Shown here: piece by piece, positions 16,248-23,318 of the stretch
Layout of the letters: each line of letters starts with the position of its first letter
Position numbering within the stretch: the first letter of the stretch is position 1
Translations under genes and position numbers: made by a program
The notes under the pieces: model-generated
Databases searched by the model: none
Told to the model about the DNA's origin: nothing
The model's input: only the letters and a program-made list of their open reading frames with translations
Assembly (NCBI GenBank): GCA_050698355.1
Contig: JBOHBN010000127.1
Span: forward strand, 1 to 35,812
DNA: 35,812 nt
DNA from: JBOHBN01 sp050698355
GTDB taxonomy: Bacteria; Actinomycetota; Actinomycetes; Streptosporangiales; WHST01
Reading direction: 5' to 3'

Positions 16248-16673
16248 CTAGCCTGGCCCCAGGTCGGCGGACACCCAGTGTTCTGGCTGCATGTAGATGG
16301 CGAGGTGCTCGCCGAATTGCGTTTGTTCGTATTCCACGTAGTCGGCGACCTTGTCCGGCGGGAGGTAGCGCGCGGCCATCTGCCAGAATCGCTCGCGGCT
16401 TCCTGACGCCGTCCTGGTCACCGGTCCCTCGACCGACACGTAGCGCACGGTCGGCTCGACTCGCTGCACCATCAGGCTGAACAGTCCGGCGGATCGAATC
16501 GCTCGCGCCTTTCGCGAATCCGGCCCGGTGTTCACCCACAGTTCGCCGCCCAGCGTGTAGTGGTACCACATAGGGATCGTCAGTGGTGCGCGGTCGGCCC
16601 GTTCGGCCACCGACAGCGCGCCGATATGAGGTTCGGCCAGGAATCGCTCACGTTCCCGTTTCGACAGTGCCAT
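16248..16673 (-). CDS. Pyridoxamine 5'-phosphate oxidase (PPOX)-fold protein
   Basis: Split-barrel flavin-binding family protein of 141 aa, probably an F420- or FMN-binding oxidoreductase of the actinobacterial PPOX class. Typical parts are the opening LSKRERERFLAEPHIGALSV, the strand PLTIPMWYHYTLGGELWVNT, RKARAIRSAGLFSLMVQRVE and VRYVSVEGPVTR, which build the barrel and cofactor cleft. Substrate and exact cofactor cannot be read from the sequence. ATG 16673 is preferred because the fold starts there; the frame is open to 16715 with unrelated residues. No clear Shine-Dalgarno is visible. It is followed by the VapBC pair on the same strand upstream, separated by 69 bases. Confidence 0.85.
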   Translation of the reverse strand: MALSKRERERFLAEPHIGALSVAERADRAPLTIPMWYHYTLGGELWVNTGPDSRKARAIRSAGLFSLMVQRVEPTVRYVSVEGPVTRTASGSRERFWQMAARYLPPDKVADYVEYEQTQFGEHLAIYMQPEHWVSADLGPG

Positions 16674-16742
16674 GTGGGCGACCCGTAGCGGCGACCACCG
16701 ACAACCCCCGGGCATGCGGACCGCCCGCGGCGCGCGATCCCG

Positions 16743-17129
16743 TCAGTGCTCGAGGGCCTCCAGGTTGCGGGTGGCGGCTGCTCGAAGGAGTCGGTCGTCG
16801 AACGATCCTATGCGTGCGACGAGGTGTTCGGCGGCGAGTAGGACGCAGCAGTCGGGCATCTTGACGTTGGTGAGCGCGTGCACCTGTGCGAGTTTGACCG
16901 CGGTCTCCGGGGGGAGGGGCAGCTCCTGTACCTCCAAGTCGTGAAGCACCGCACGGGCGTCTTCTAAGCGGTTCTCCCGGGTGGGTGCGACGAGCACTTC
17001 GGCGAGGGTGAGTGAGTTGGCGCCGAACTCATCATCGATCTCACGGGCCAGCAGGCCCTCAGCACGCGCATGGTGTTCGTCATCGGCGTCGAGGTAGGCG
17101 ATGATCACGCTGGCGTCCAGCACGATCAC
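16743..17129 (-). CDS. vapC: VapC-like PIN-domain toxin (ribonuclease)
   Basis: PIN-domain endoribonuclease of 128 aa, toxin of a type II toxin-antitoxin pair. The acidic metal-binding residues are all visible: Asp in IVLDASVIIAYLD at the N-terminus, Glu in TLAEVLVAPT, Asp in KMPDCCVLLAAEHL near residue 95, and Asp in GSFDDRLLRAA. It probably cleaves tRNA or rRNA like other VapC toxins, but the target is unknown. GTG 17129 overlaps the antitoxin stop by 4 bases (GTGA), the standard coupling. The open frame extends far upstream through the antitoxin and the cyclase relic, but only the part from 17129 is PIN-like. Confidence 0.92.
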   Translation of the reverse strand: MIVLDASVIIAYLDADDEHHARAEGLLAREIDDEFGANSLTLAEVLVAPTRENRLEDARAVLHDLEVQELPLPPETAVKLAQVHALTNVKMPDCCVLLAAEHLVARIGSFDDRLLRAAATRNLEALEH

Positions 17130-17362
17130 GCTGGCCACTCCTCGCGCAGCGGGGGCAGGTAGTCGGGTCCGTAGGTGCCGGTCAGCGCTCCGCTGTGCTC
17201 GCGCAACGCCGCTAGCCGGCGGTCGCGGTGCTCCTCGTGCACGCGTTGGGCTGCCCGGTGGCCTTCTAGCGCCAGTTGAACGAGGAGCTGGCCGCGACTC
17301 AAGTCGGGCCATCGGGTGGCGGCCGCGTCCAGTGCCGCGGCGAGGTCGTCGGTCTCGGTCAC
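17126..17362 (-). CDS. vapB: VapB-like antitoxin
   Basis: A 78-residue partner of the VapC toxin. Residues about 1-45 include LSRGQLLVQLALEGHRAAQR, compatible with a ribbon-helix-helix-type or helical DNA-binding region. The C-terminus, ending TYGPDYLPPLREEWPA, is the kind of extended tail that blocks a PIN active site. GTG 17362 begins just downstream of the cyclase relic; only a weak CCAGG precedes it. VapB proteins normally repress their own operon, and no operator palindrome is obvious here. Confidence 0.82.
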   Translation of the reverse strand: MTETDDLAAALDAAATRWPDLSRGQLLVQLALEGHRAAQRVHEEHRDRRLAALREHSGALTGTYGPDYLPPLREEWPA

Positions 17363-17389
17363 GAAGTGCCTGGGGCGTGTGGTCGCCGG

Positions 17390-17699
17390 TTACGCGTAGT
17401 GCGTTCAGCGTCAGCATTTGGTGGGCGACATCGGCCCAGCCCACTGCTTCGACCCCGCCACCGGTATGACCGGGCGGGCGCCACCACCTCCGCGCCGGCT
17501 GTCAGGAGCCGTCCGGGCGGCGCCGGCTCGCCAGCAGCTGCCGGGCGCGCTCGCCGCGCGAGTCGGTGCAGTAGCCAGCGCGTTGCAGCACGAGCAGGGC
17601 TTGAAGAACGTCGTAGTGCCAGTACGGCGGATAGTGCGGCTCGAGCTCGGTTGGCGGCGTCAGCGCAAACCGTTCGGTCTCGAGGTGCGGCTCTGAGTA
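17390..17699 (-). pseudogene. C-terminal relic of a terpene-cyclase/prenyltransferase-like (alpha/alpha-toroid) gene with in-frame TGA
   Basis: One minus-strand frame reads YSEPHLETERFALTPPTELE, then PHYPPYWHYDVLQALLVLQR, later RQLLASRRRPDGS, a TGA at 17504-17502, then QPARRWWRPPGHTGGGVEAV and HQMLTLNALRV. This is the C-terminal part of a bacterial family of squalene-cyclase-like toroid proteins, where the segments WHYDVLQ, RRPDGxW and MLTLNALRV recur. After DGS a Trp is expected, so the stop looks like TGG mutated to TGA. The N-terminal part is missing; similarity ends at about 17700, next to the methyltransferase start. The frame stays open into vapBC, so the locus was probably joined by rearrangement. 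Confidence 0.7.
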
Positions 17700-17709
17700 C
17701 TGTCGGGCC

Positions 17710-18432
17710 GTGCCTGACGCGCTGTTCGCCCACCCACGGCTCGCACCGCTGTACGACGAGCTGGACGGCTCGCGCGAGGATCTCGATCATTACCAGGCGA
17801 TAGCGCACGAGCTGGGCGCGCGCAGCGTGCTTGACATCGGCTGCGGTACCGGGTGCCTGGCCCTCCTTCTCGCTGCCGCGGGGTTGGCTGTCACGGGAGT
17901 CGACCCAGCTGCGGCCTCGCTCGACATCGCCATGGGCACGGACCGTGACCAGAAGGTCCGCTGGGTGCACGGCACCTCCGCCGACGTCTCGGCCTTGGGC
18001 GTCGACCTCGTGGTCATGACCGGGAACGTCGCGCAAGTGTTCGTCGAGGACGAGGAATGGCGGGCCGTACTGCGCGACATCTTCACGACGCTCGGTCCCG
18101 GTGGTCACTTGGCCTTTGAGACCCGACGCCCCGATTTTCTAGCCTGGGAAGAGTGGGAGCAGGACCCCGTCGACGCCGTCGTCAGTACGCCGCAGGGCGT
18201 GGTCTGCGCGTCTCGCCGTACAACCTGCGTCTCGCTGCCCTTGGTGTCCTTCGCCTATACCTTTACCTTCCCCGACGGCAGCCACATCGTCTCCGACTCC
18301 ACGCTCCGCTTCCGCGGCCGCGAGGAGATCGAGGACAGCCTGCAACACGCTGGCTTCCACGTCGTTGACGTCCGGCAGGCCCCTGACGCCCCGACCGTGA
18401 GTACGTCTTTCATCGCGCAGAAGGCACGCTGA
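17710..18432 (+). CDS. Class I SAM-dependent methyltransferase
   Basis: Cytosolic methyltransferase of 240 aa. Motif I is SVLDIGCGTGCLALLLAAAG near residue 39, followed by the acidic end of strand 2, VTGVDPAAASLDIA, and motif post-III LGPGGHLAFETRRPDF near 130. The C-terminal STLRFRGREEIEDSLQHAGF is typical of a widespread actinobacterial group of unknown substrate. GTG 17710 is the natural start; no strong Shine-Dalgarno is visible and the preceding bases belong to the cyclase relic. A fragment of a closely related gene lies inverted at 15831-16030. It is not in an operon with the following YjbR gene (71-base gap, own start). Confidence 0.88.
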   Translation: MPDALFAHPRLAPLYDELDGSREDLDHYQAIAHELGARSVLDIGCGTGCLALLLAAAGLAVTGVDPAAASLDIAMGTDRDQKVRWVHGTSADVSALGVDLVVMTGNVAQVFVEDEEWRAVLRDIFTTLGPGGHLAFETRRPDFLAWEEWEQDPVDAVVSTPQGVVCASRRTTCVSLPLVSFAYTFTFPDGSHIVSDSTLRFRGREEIEDSLQHAGFHVVDVRQAPDAPTVSTSFIAQKAR

Positions 18433-18503
18433 CGGCGCAGCGACCCGTGTGCGGATGTCACCTAACCCTTCAGCCGTGAGGACATTCGCTCTAGCCTTCG
18501 AAT

Positions 18504-18893
18504 GTGAACGGATCGACCTGGAAGGACGTGAAGGACCTGGCGGTGCGGATGCCTGGCGCCGTACTCGGGCAGGCGCATGAGGGGTCACCCGCCTACTACG
18601 CGGGTCGACACGTCTTCGCGCGGCTGCGGTGGGACGAGCAGGGCCGCGAGATCGTTCAAATGTGGAGCGGCGATATGGATCTCGCGGGCACATTCGCGGG
18701 CCGGCGGGCGACCTTCCCGGTCATCCACACGTTCCGCTTCCGGGTATCGGTGTCGGCCTATCTCGACCAGCTCGGCCGGCGTGAGCTGGCCGAGATGTTG
18801 CTCGATTCCTTCCGCATCCGGGGCGGGTCTCGCCGAGCGCAGCGCGTCGACGAACGCGCCTACTTCGACCAGGAGTCACCGGACTCCTCCTGA
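18504..18893 (+). CDS. MmcQ/YjbR-like protein
   Basis: Small protein of 129 aa of the MmcQ/YjbR family, which has a double-wing DNA-binding-like fold but no established biochemical role. The family start is STWKDVKDLAVRMPGAVLGQ, followed by AYYAGRHVFARLRWDEQGRE and the C-terminal YLDQLGRRELAEMLLDSF. GTG 18504 is used; an upstream Shine-Dalgarno is not clear. Length is normal for the family. It is a single gene, convergent with the acetyltransferase at 18947. Confidence 0.82.
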   Translation: MNGSTWKDVKDLAVRMPGAVLGQAHEGSPAYYAGRHVFARLRWDEQGREIVQMWSGDMDLAGTFAGRRATFPVIHTFRFRVSVSAYLDQLGRRELAEMLLDSFRIRGGSRRAQRVDERAYFDQESPDSS

Positions 18894-18946
18894 CCATCAG
18901 ATCCGGCTCGCGTGTCCCAACCGACACCCGCTGACTCCGGCACGGA

Positions 18947-19450
18947 TCACATCTGGTCGGCGGCCAGGTCGCGCTGATACCAGGTTCCTGGCTTACCGCC
19001 GAGGTCGACCGGATCGGCCGGGCCGACCGGGACGAACCCGGCCCTGGTCAGCACCTTCTGCGATGCGGCGTTCCTGTGGGCGGTGGCCGCCCTGAGCGTG
19101 TGCAGCCCGTGCCGCGCCGCCGCCAGCCGGCACAGATCCCGGACGGTCGCGGTCGCCACACCACGTCCGGCGACGTGCTGCGCGACCCGGTAGCCGAGTT
19201 CCGCGGTGCCATCCTCGATATCGACCAGGTTGAACCGGCCCAGCACCGAGCCATCCCCGGCGGCGAGCACGTAGAAGGAGCAGATGCCGGCTTCCTGCTC
19301 AGCCAGCAAAGCCTTGTGCCGGTCGGCGAACCGGTCGAAGAAGTCGTCGCCGCGGTCGGAGACCGAGGCAGCGAAGTAGGCGCGGTTCGCAAGCTCGAAC
19401 GCAAGGATCGCCGGGGCATGGTCAGCATTCAGCCGCTGGAGCTCGGGCAC
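18947..19450 (-). CDS. GNAT-family N-acetyltransferase
   Basis: Acetyl-CoA-dependent N-acetyltransferase of the RimJ/RimL-like group, 167 aa. Strand 4 and motif A read GTAELGYRVAQHVAGRGVAT (pyrophosphate loop QHVAGRG), followed by VRDLCRLAAARHGLHTLRAA and motif B region HRNAASQKVLTRAGFVPVG, which is diagnostic of the RimJ/RimL type. The substrate could be a protein N-terminus or a small amine; it cannot be decided. GTG 19450 starts the fold directly (PELQRLNADHAPAILAFE). It is single and convergent with the YjbR gene. Confidence 0.9.
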   Translation of the reverse strand: MPELQRLNADHAPAILAFELANRAYFAASVSDRGDDFFDRFADRHKALLAEQEAGICSFYVLAAGDGSVLGRFNLVDIEDGTAELGYRVAQHVAGRGVATATVRDLCRLAAARHGLHTLRAATAHRNAASQKVLTRAGFVPVGPADPVDLGGKPGTWYQRDLAADQM

Positions 19451-19567
19451 CGCCCGACTCTACCCGCATGGTGCGCCGGGGCCGCCTGAGTTTTTGCCCG
19501 GACAGGCCACCTTCGTATCGGCCCACCCCCCACCTTGGGCACGTGTCGCCGTGGACAATGCATAGCC

Positions 19568-19780
19568 ATGCGACTGCTCATTGACCTTGATCTTGACCAA
19601 TTGCCGAACGACCAGGGTGCAGAGGCCAGCCGGATCCTTCGGTATTGGGCGGGTGCGCTGCCGCAGATGGAACTGACTCAGGCGGCCGAGCACGCTCTCA
19701 TGGACTCGGACTACCAGCCAATCGGCAGCCTGCGCCTTCTGGACGCGCCGGACGACTCGCACTCAGCGCGGTCTGGCTAG
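19568..19780 (+). CDS. Conserved small hypothetical protein
   Basis: A 70-residue acidic protein beginning MRLLIDLDLDQLPNDQGAEA and continuing RILRYWAGALPQMELTQAAE. I recall similar short actinobacterial proteins with the same LDLDxLP start and RILRYWAG segment but know no function. No membrane segment or metal site is visible. ATG 19568 is chosen because the conserved part begins there; a start at 19535 in the same frame is possible. Its TAG stop shares the palindrome CTAG with the convergent thioesterase gene, which supports it being a real gene. Confidence 0.6.
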   Translation: MRLLIDLDLDQLPNDQGAEASRILRYWAGALPQMELTQAAEHALMDSDYQPIGSLRLLDAPDDSHSARSG

Positions 19781-20223
19781 CTGTTGTCGGCGACGGCGGC
19801 CATGGTTGTCAAGATCGTCGCCACCGGCTTGGACCCGTTGGCCGAGATGGCGTACGCATCGCCCCGGCAGACCGTGAGGTTCCGGCCAGGGCGAACAACC
19901 TCACCACACGCTCTAAGGACATCGCCGACTGCCGGGGTAAGCAAGTTGACCTTCAGCTCCACAGTCAGGACGCGCAATCCCGGCGCCATGAGCGTCAGCG
20001 CCGAGTAGCCACACGCGCTGTCCAGGATGGCAATTCCGACACCGGCGTGAAAGAACCCGTCCTGTTGAGTCAGCCGTGACGAGAACGGCACGTCAATCTC
20101 GACCGCGCCCGGCCGCACGCTTCGCAGCGCAGCAGCGAACGTTTCCAGCAGACCTTGTCGATCGAAGCTTTCCCGGACTCGCTGCTCGTAGCCGGGATCG
20201 GTGGGCTCGAACGCGGAACACAT
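19777..20223 (-). CDS. PaaI-family hotdog thioesterase
   Basis: Hotdog-fold acyl-CoA thioesterase of 148 aa. The diagnostic region is SSRLTQQDGFFHAGVGIAIL, with the HxG turn and the helix carrying the catalytic carboxylate position (ILDSACGYSALTLM). It is followed by the strands VLTVELKVNLLTPAVGDVLR and the C-terminal YAISANGSKPVATILTTM, as in PaaI/YbdB-like enzymes. The acyl substrate is unknown. ATG 20223 is preferred since homology begins at once (FEPTDPGYEQRVRESFDRQG); an in-frame GTG at 20241 is an alternative with a G-rich stretch before it. It lies downstream of two small genes on the same strand and may be co-transcribed with them. Confidence 0.86.
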   Translation of the reverse strand: MCSAFEPTDPGYEQRVRESFDRQGLLETFAAALRSVRPGAVEIDVPFSSRLTQQDGFFHAGVGIAILDSACGYSALTLMAPGLRVLTVELKVNLLTPAVGDVLRACGEVVRPGRNLTVCRGDAYAISANGSKPVATILTTMAAVADNS

Positions 20224-20404
20224 GACCAGGCAGTCTCGCACCCCCTACCCGGGGCCCCGGCCACCCCGGCTCCCGAGCTGACCGGCGCTGGTTGCGATTA
20301 CCGTGGCGGCGCCGGGCGTCCGCCCGCACCCACCGCGCGAGAAGCGCTGCCAGGACTACCGCTACCGCTGCCTCGGCGAGCAGCACCGCCCATACCGTTG
20401 CCAT
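20093..20404 (-). CDS. Possible small single-pass membrane protein
   Basis: ATG 20404 has an excellent ribosome binding site (GGGGAGG, 5-6 bases upstream) and opens with a clear hydrophobic helix, MATVWAVLLAEAAVAVVLAA, followed by a basic stretch RWVRADARRRHGNRN. This is the pattern of a membrane-anchored small protein. The frame continues to 20093 and overlaps the thioesterase gene by about 130 bases, which is unusual; the original stop has probably been lost or the true product is shorter. It starts 12 bases after the zinc-ribbon gene's stop, suggesting an operon. The function is unknown. Confidence 0.4.
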   Translation of the reverse strand: MATVWAVLLAEAAVAVVLAALLARWVRADARRRHGNRNQRRSAREPGWPGPRVGGARLPGHVFRVRAHRSRLRAASPGKLRSTRSAGNVRCCAAKRAAGRGRD

Positions 20405-20415
20405 GACTTCCTCCC

Positions 20416-20622
20416 CTACCGTCGTGCCTGCTCGACGCGCGGCGCCATCCCGATCGGTGCCCCGCGCGCGACCACCGCACCGGCCGCACGCATCTGCGTC
20501 GACCCGCACGCGCAGCGGGTCCAGAACGTCTGCCCCGCGGACGTTCGGTGCGCGGATAGCACCTCGAACGGCCGGTCGTCGGGCCATCCGCAGTGCGGGC
20601 ACCTACCGGTCTGTGTGGTCAT
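20416..20622 (-). CDS. Small zinc-ribbon protein
   Basis: A 68-residue protein with two Cys knuckles, CPHCGWPDDRPFEVLS and TRCACGSTQMR, which should bind one Zn2+ ion. The pattern CPHCGxP...SxHxTSxGxxxWTRCACG is familiar from small actinobacterial proteins of unknown function. ATG 20622 is chosen; GTG 20625 and TTG 20631 are alternatives. It is divergent from the LysR gene across a 76-base promoter region, so it is a candidate LysR target, and it is followed closely by the small membrane-protein gene. Confidence 0.6.
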   Translation of the reverse strand: MTTQTGRCPHCGWPDDRPFEVLSAHRTSAGQTFWTRCACGSTQMRAAGAVVARGAPIGMAPRVEQARR

Positions 20623-20641
20623 CACCCGCAAGGATCGACCC

Positions 20642-20668
20642 GTACAAACATGTACGTCCAGGTTGACT
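20642..20668. promoter_or_regulatory. Divergent LysR/zinc-ribbon control region
   Basis: A palindrome GTACA-AACA-TGTAC (20642-20655) lies between the divergent starts and is followed by TTGACT (20663-20668), a good -35 box towards the LysR gene. Downstream GAAGGA (20685-20690) suits the ribosome binding site of the LysR ATG at 20699. LysR proteins usually bind such divergent regions, but the palindrome does not show the classic T-N11-A spacing, so its use by this LysR is inference. Confidence 0.4.
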
Positions 20669-20698
20669 TTATGGACAGTACCGTGAAGGATTGCCTAC

Positions 20699-21607
20699 AT
20701 GATTGATCTGCGGCGCCTGCACGTCCTCCGGGCGGTGGACCACTACGGCACCGTGACCGCGGCCGCCGAGGCGCTGCACCTCACGCCGTCGGCCGCCTCG
20801 CAGCAGGTCCGGCAGCTCGGTCGCGAGCTCGGCGTCTCGCTGCTCGAACCGCACGGGCGGCGGGTACGCCTCACACCGGGTGCGCGCCGACTGCTCGCGC
20901 ATGCCGACGAGATCGAGGCGCGCTGGGAGCGGGCAGAGGTCGACCTGCACGCCGATGGGGACAAGCCGGGCGGCGTGCTCCGCCTGAGCGGGTTCCCGGT
21001 CGCCGTCTCAGCGCTGCTCGCCCCGCTGGCGGCGACGCTTCGTACGGACTACCCGCAGCTCGTCGTTCAGGTCCGCGAGACGGAGAACCAGGAGAGCTTC
21101 GACCTGCTGTTCGAGAAGGAGGCCGACCTCGCGATCATCGAGGCGACCCCCGACAACCCGCCCATGACCGATCAACGGTTCGACCAGCGACCGCTGCTCG
21201 ACGAGCCGTTCGACCTGGTTGTCGCATCCGGGCACCCGTTCGCGACCCGCAGCGAGATCGCGCTCGCCGAGGCGGCGCACGAGGACTGGATCATCCCGTC
21301 ACAGAGCTACACCTGCCGCACCCTCCCGCTGTCGGCCTGCACCGCGGCCGGGTTCACGCCCAACATCGCTCACCATGCGCTGGAGTGGCACGCCATCGCC
21401 GGCCTCATCGCCCACGGCCTCGGCGTCGCGCTCATCCCCCAGATGGCGCACCTGGCGCCGCACCTGCCGGTGACCCGCGTACCGCTGCGCGGGGACCCGA
21501 GCCCCGGCCGCAAGCTGCTCACCTGTACCCGCGGCGGGGGCCGGGAGCACCCCGCGATCGCGGCGGCATTGGACGAGCTGCACCGCGTCGCGGAGGCAAT
21601 CAGCTAA
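20699..21607 (+). CDS. LysR-family transcriptional regulator
   Basis: Regulator of 302 aa. The N-terminal winged HTH is clear (MIDLRRLHVLRAVDHYGTVT, ALHLTPSAASQQVRQLGREL, then RRVRLTPGARRLL). The effector-binding domain from about residue 90 has VLRLSGFPVAVSALLAPLAA, ADLAIIEATPD and IAGLIAHGLGVALIPQMAHL, the usual two-lobed periplasmic-binding-like fold. The inducer is unknown. ATG 20699 has GAAGGA 8 bases upstream. It is divergent from the zinc-ribbon gene and followed by a 319-base gap, so the nearest likely target is the divergent minus-strand cluster. Confidence 0.92.
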   Translation: MIDLRRLHVLRAVDHYGTVTAAAEALHLTPSAASQQVRQLGRELGVSLLEPHGRRVRLTPGARRLLAHADEIEARWERAEVDLHADGDKPGGVLRLSGFPVAVSALLAPLAATLRTDYPQLVVQVRETENQESFDLLFEKEADLAIIEATPDNPPMTDQRFDQRPLLDEPFDLVVASGHPFATRSEIALAEAAHEDWIIPSQSYTCRTLPLSACTAAGFTPNIAHHALEWHAIAGLIAHGLGVALIPQMAHLAPHLPVTRVPLRGDPSPGRKLLTCTRGGGREHPAIAAALDELHRVAEAIS

Positions 21608-21926
21608 TGCCTCTCCCTACACTGACCGCCGCCAAGGTCCGTTTCCGGTGGCCGCGACGCGCAGAAACCTCGCCGTTGCGGCCACGCCGAATGGATCTTG
21701 CTACTGCGCCACCCCTCCGCGGTCGGGCATGGTCCGTCCAGTTTCGGGGAACCGGTGGGTACCCCGTGCGGCATGATCCGGCGCAGCCGGAGGCCGAACG
21801 CGACGAAGACGATGAACAAGCCGTAACCCCGCCGGTTCGTCGAGACGCTCTGTATCCAGGGAGTGTACCGATGGTTTGCAGCCACGTATCCTCGGTGCGA
21901 CCCGTACGCACGACGAGGAGGCGAAC
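21608..21926. other. 319-bp intergenic region before the MetE-like gene
   Basis: No gene is recognised. A minus-strand frame contains a hydrophobic stretch GLFIVFVAFGLRLRRIM, possibly the relic of a membrane protein, but nothing around it supports a gene. I looked for SAM and cobalamin riboswitch signatures upstream of the methionine-synthase-like gene and found none. GAGGAG at 21915-21920 is the ribosome binding site of the next gene. Confidence 0.35.
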
Positions 21927-22949
21927 GTGGCGCTGCGCACGACGGTTGTTGGATCCTGGTGGCCGTACGCGGACGAGGCCGAGGCGCTCGCGCGCTACCA
22001 CGCCGGCCAGCTCTCCGCGGAAGACGGGACGGCACTGCTCAACCGGTGCGCGAGCAGGGCCATCCAGGAGCAGCGCGGCCTCGGCCTGACCGAGTGGACC
22101 GGCGGCGAGTACTTCGCCGACCGCTTCATCCTGCACCTGGCCAAGCGGCTCTCCGGCGTCGAGGTCGACCAGCCTCCGAAGGAGGACGAGTTCGACTACG
22201 ACGACCTCGGCCACGTCAAGATCGTCGGTACCGTCGACGCCCCCGACGGACTGGGTCATGTCGACGCGTACGAGCGGGAGAGCAAGCTACCCGGCGGCGT
22301 GCCGAAGGCAACCGTGGTCAGCCCGCTCGAGATGCTCGTGTCGGTGACGAGCGACCAGCAGGCCGAACTCGACCGGCAGATGCCCAACCTCCTCGCGGTG
22401 GTCAACCGCGAGATCCGCGGGCTGGCCGACGCGGGCTGCCCGCACGTGCAACTCGACGCGCCGGTGCTGGGCGTCATGGTCAACGAGGGTGCGCTCAGCT
22501 CGCAGCAGGCCGCCGACGTCGTCGCCGGCTGCTTCGAGGGGGTCAGCGGCGTGACCCGGGGCCTGCACATGTGCAACGGCAACAACCGAGGCCGACCGTT
22601 CTCCAGCGTCCTGCGCAACGCGCCGTGGGTCGCGATCCTGCAGCGCCTCGACGGCGTCATCGACGTGGCCAACCTGGAGGCCTCGTACTTCAGCGAGTAC
22701 CGGGAGCGAGAGGCGTTCAAGGACCTTCCCAGGTCGATGGAGCTCGCAGCCGGGATCGTCGACGAGGCGAACTACTGGGTGGAGCCCGTCTCGAAGATCA
22801 AGGAACGCGCGGCGGACTGGGCGCGCGTCGTCGGTGAGGACCGGATATGGCTCCAGCTGTCCTGCGGGTTCGGCAGGCACGCGCCGCGCGACCGCGAGCT
22901 CCTGGAGCCGAAGATCGCCAACATGGTGGAGGCCGCGGCGACGTTCTGA
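21927..22949 (+). CDS. MetE-like (cobalamin-independent methionine synthase C-terminal type) methyltransferase
   Basis: TIM-barrel protein of 340 aa like the catalytic C-terminal half of MetE (COG0620). It starts TTVVGSWWPYADEAEALARY and has VQLDAPVLGVMVNEGALS. The zinc-ligand positions can be traced: His and Cys in GLHMCNGNNRG near residue 213, Glu in VANLEASYFSEYRE near 250 and Cys in QLSCGFGRHAPRD near 312. It probably transfers a methyl or alkyl group to a thiol; stand-alone members are not all methionine synthases. GTG 21927 has GAGGAG 6 bases upstream; the frame is open to 21876 without similarity. It is a single gene, and no folate-binding N-terminal half is present. Confidence 0.88.
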   Translation: MALRTTVVGSWWPYADEAEALARYHAGQLSAEDGTALLNRCASRAIQEQRGLGLTEWTGGEYFADRFILHLAKRLSGVEVDQPPKEDEFDYDDLGHVKIVGTVDAPDGLGHVDAYERESKLPGGVPKATVVSPLEMLVSVTSDQQAELDRQMPNLLAVVNREIRGLADAGCPHVQLDAPVLGVMVNEGALSSQQAADVVAGCFEGVSGVTRGLHMCNGNNRGRPFSSVLRNAPWVAILQRLDGVIDVANLEASYFSEYREREAFKDLPRSMELAAGIVDEANYWVEPVSKIKERAADWARVVGEDRIWLQLSCGFGRHAPRDRELLEPKIANMVEAAATF

Positions 22950-22958
22950 CCCCCGAAG

Positions 22959-23318
22959 TTACGGGGCTATGATCACCGGGAGCGTCAGCGTGCCGTCGCC
23001 GTCGATCTCCAGCCGGTCGAGCAGGAGTGCGGCGACCCGGTGCAGGGCGTACGGCGGGTTGTGCAACGCCAGGTGCCCGGCGGCGGTCTCGTACAGCCGC
23101 TGGGCCGCGCGTATCAGCGAACGGGTGCCGGCCAGGTCGATGAACGTGAGCTGGTCGAGGTCGAGGTGGATCAGCCCGTCGGTGCCACACCGGTCACCGG
23201 TCAGCAACGCGAGCACGTCATCGAACCGCTCGCGGCTGCTGATGTCGATCTCGCCCACCAGCCGCCACCCGGCGCGCTCGCCGGCGAGCAGTTCGACAGT
23301 CAGCAGCTGGCTCGCCAC
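22959..23318 (-). CDS. STAS-domain protein (anti-sigma factor antagonist-like)
   Basis: A 119-residue protein of the SpoIIAA/STAS fold: VELLAGERAGWRLVGEIDIS, then LIHLDLDQLTFIDLAGTRSL and LALHNPPYALHRVAALLLDR. In classical antagonists the loop after the FID strand carries a phosphorylated Ser (DxSG); here it reads DLAG, so it is likely not a phospho-switch of the usual kind. Similar DxAG forms occur in STAS domains linked to MEDS sensors. The frame is open to GTG 23435; GTG 23318 is chosen because the fold begins there and TTGGGGAC precedes it. The role is probably regulatory; partner unknown. Confidence 0.72.
   Translation of the reverse strand: MASQLLTVELLAGERAGWRLVGEIDISSRERFDDVLALLTGDRCGTDGLIHLDLDQLTFIDLAGTRSLIRAAQRLYETAAGHLALHNPPYALHRVAALLLDRLEIDGDGTLTLPVIIAP

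Noticed and set aside
21608..21926. Cobalamin or SAM riboswitch before the MetE-like gene
   Set aside because: No B12-box or SAM-class conserved elements are present.
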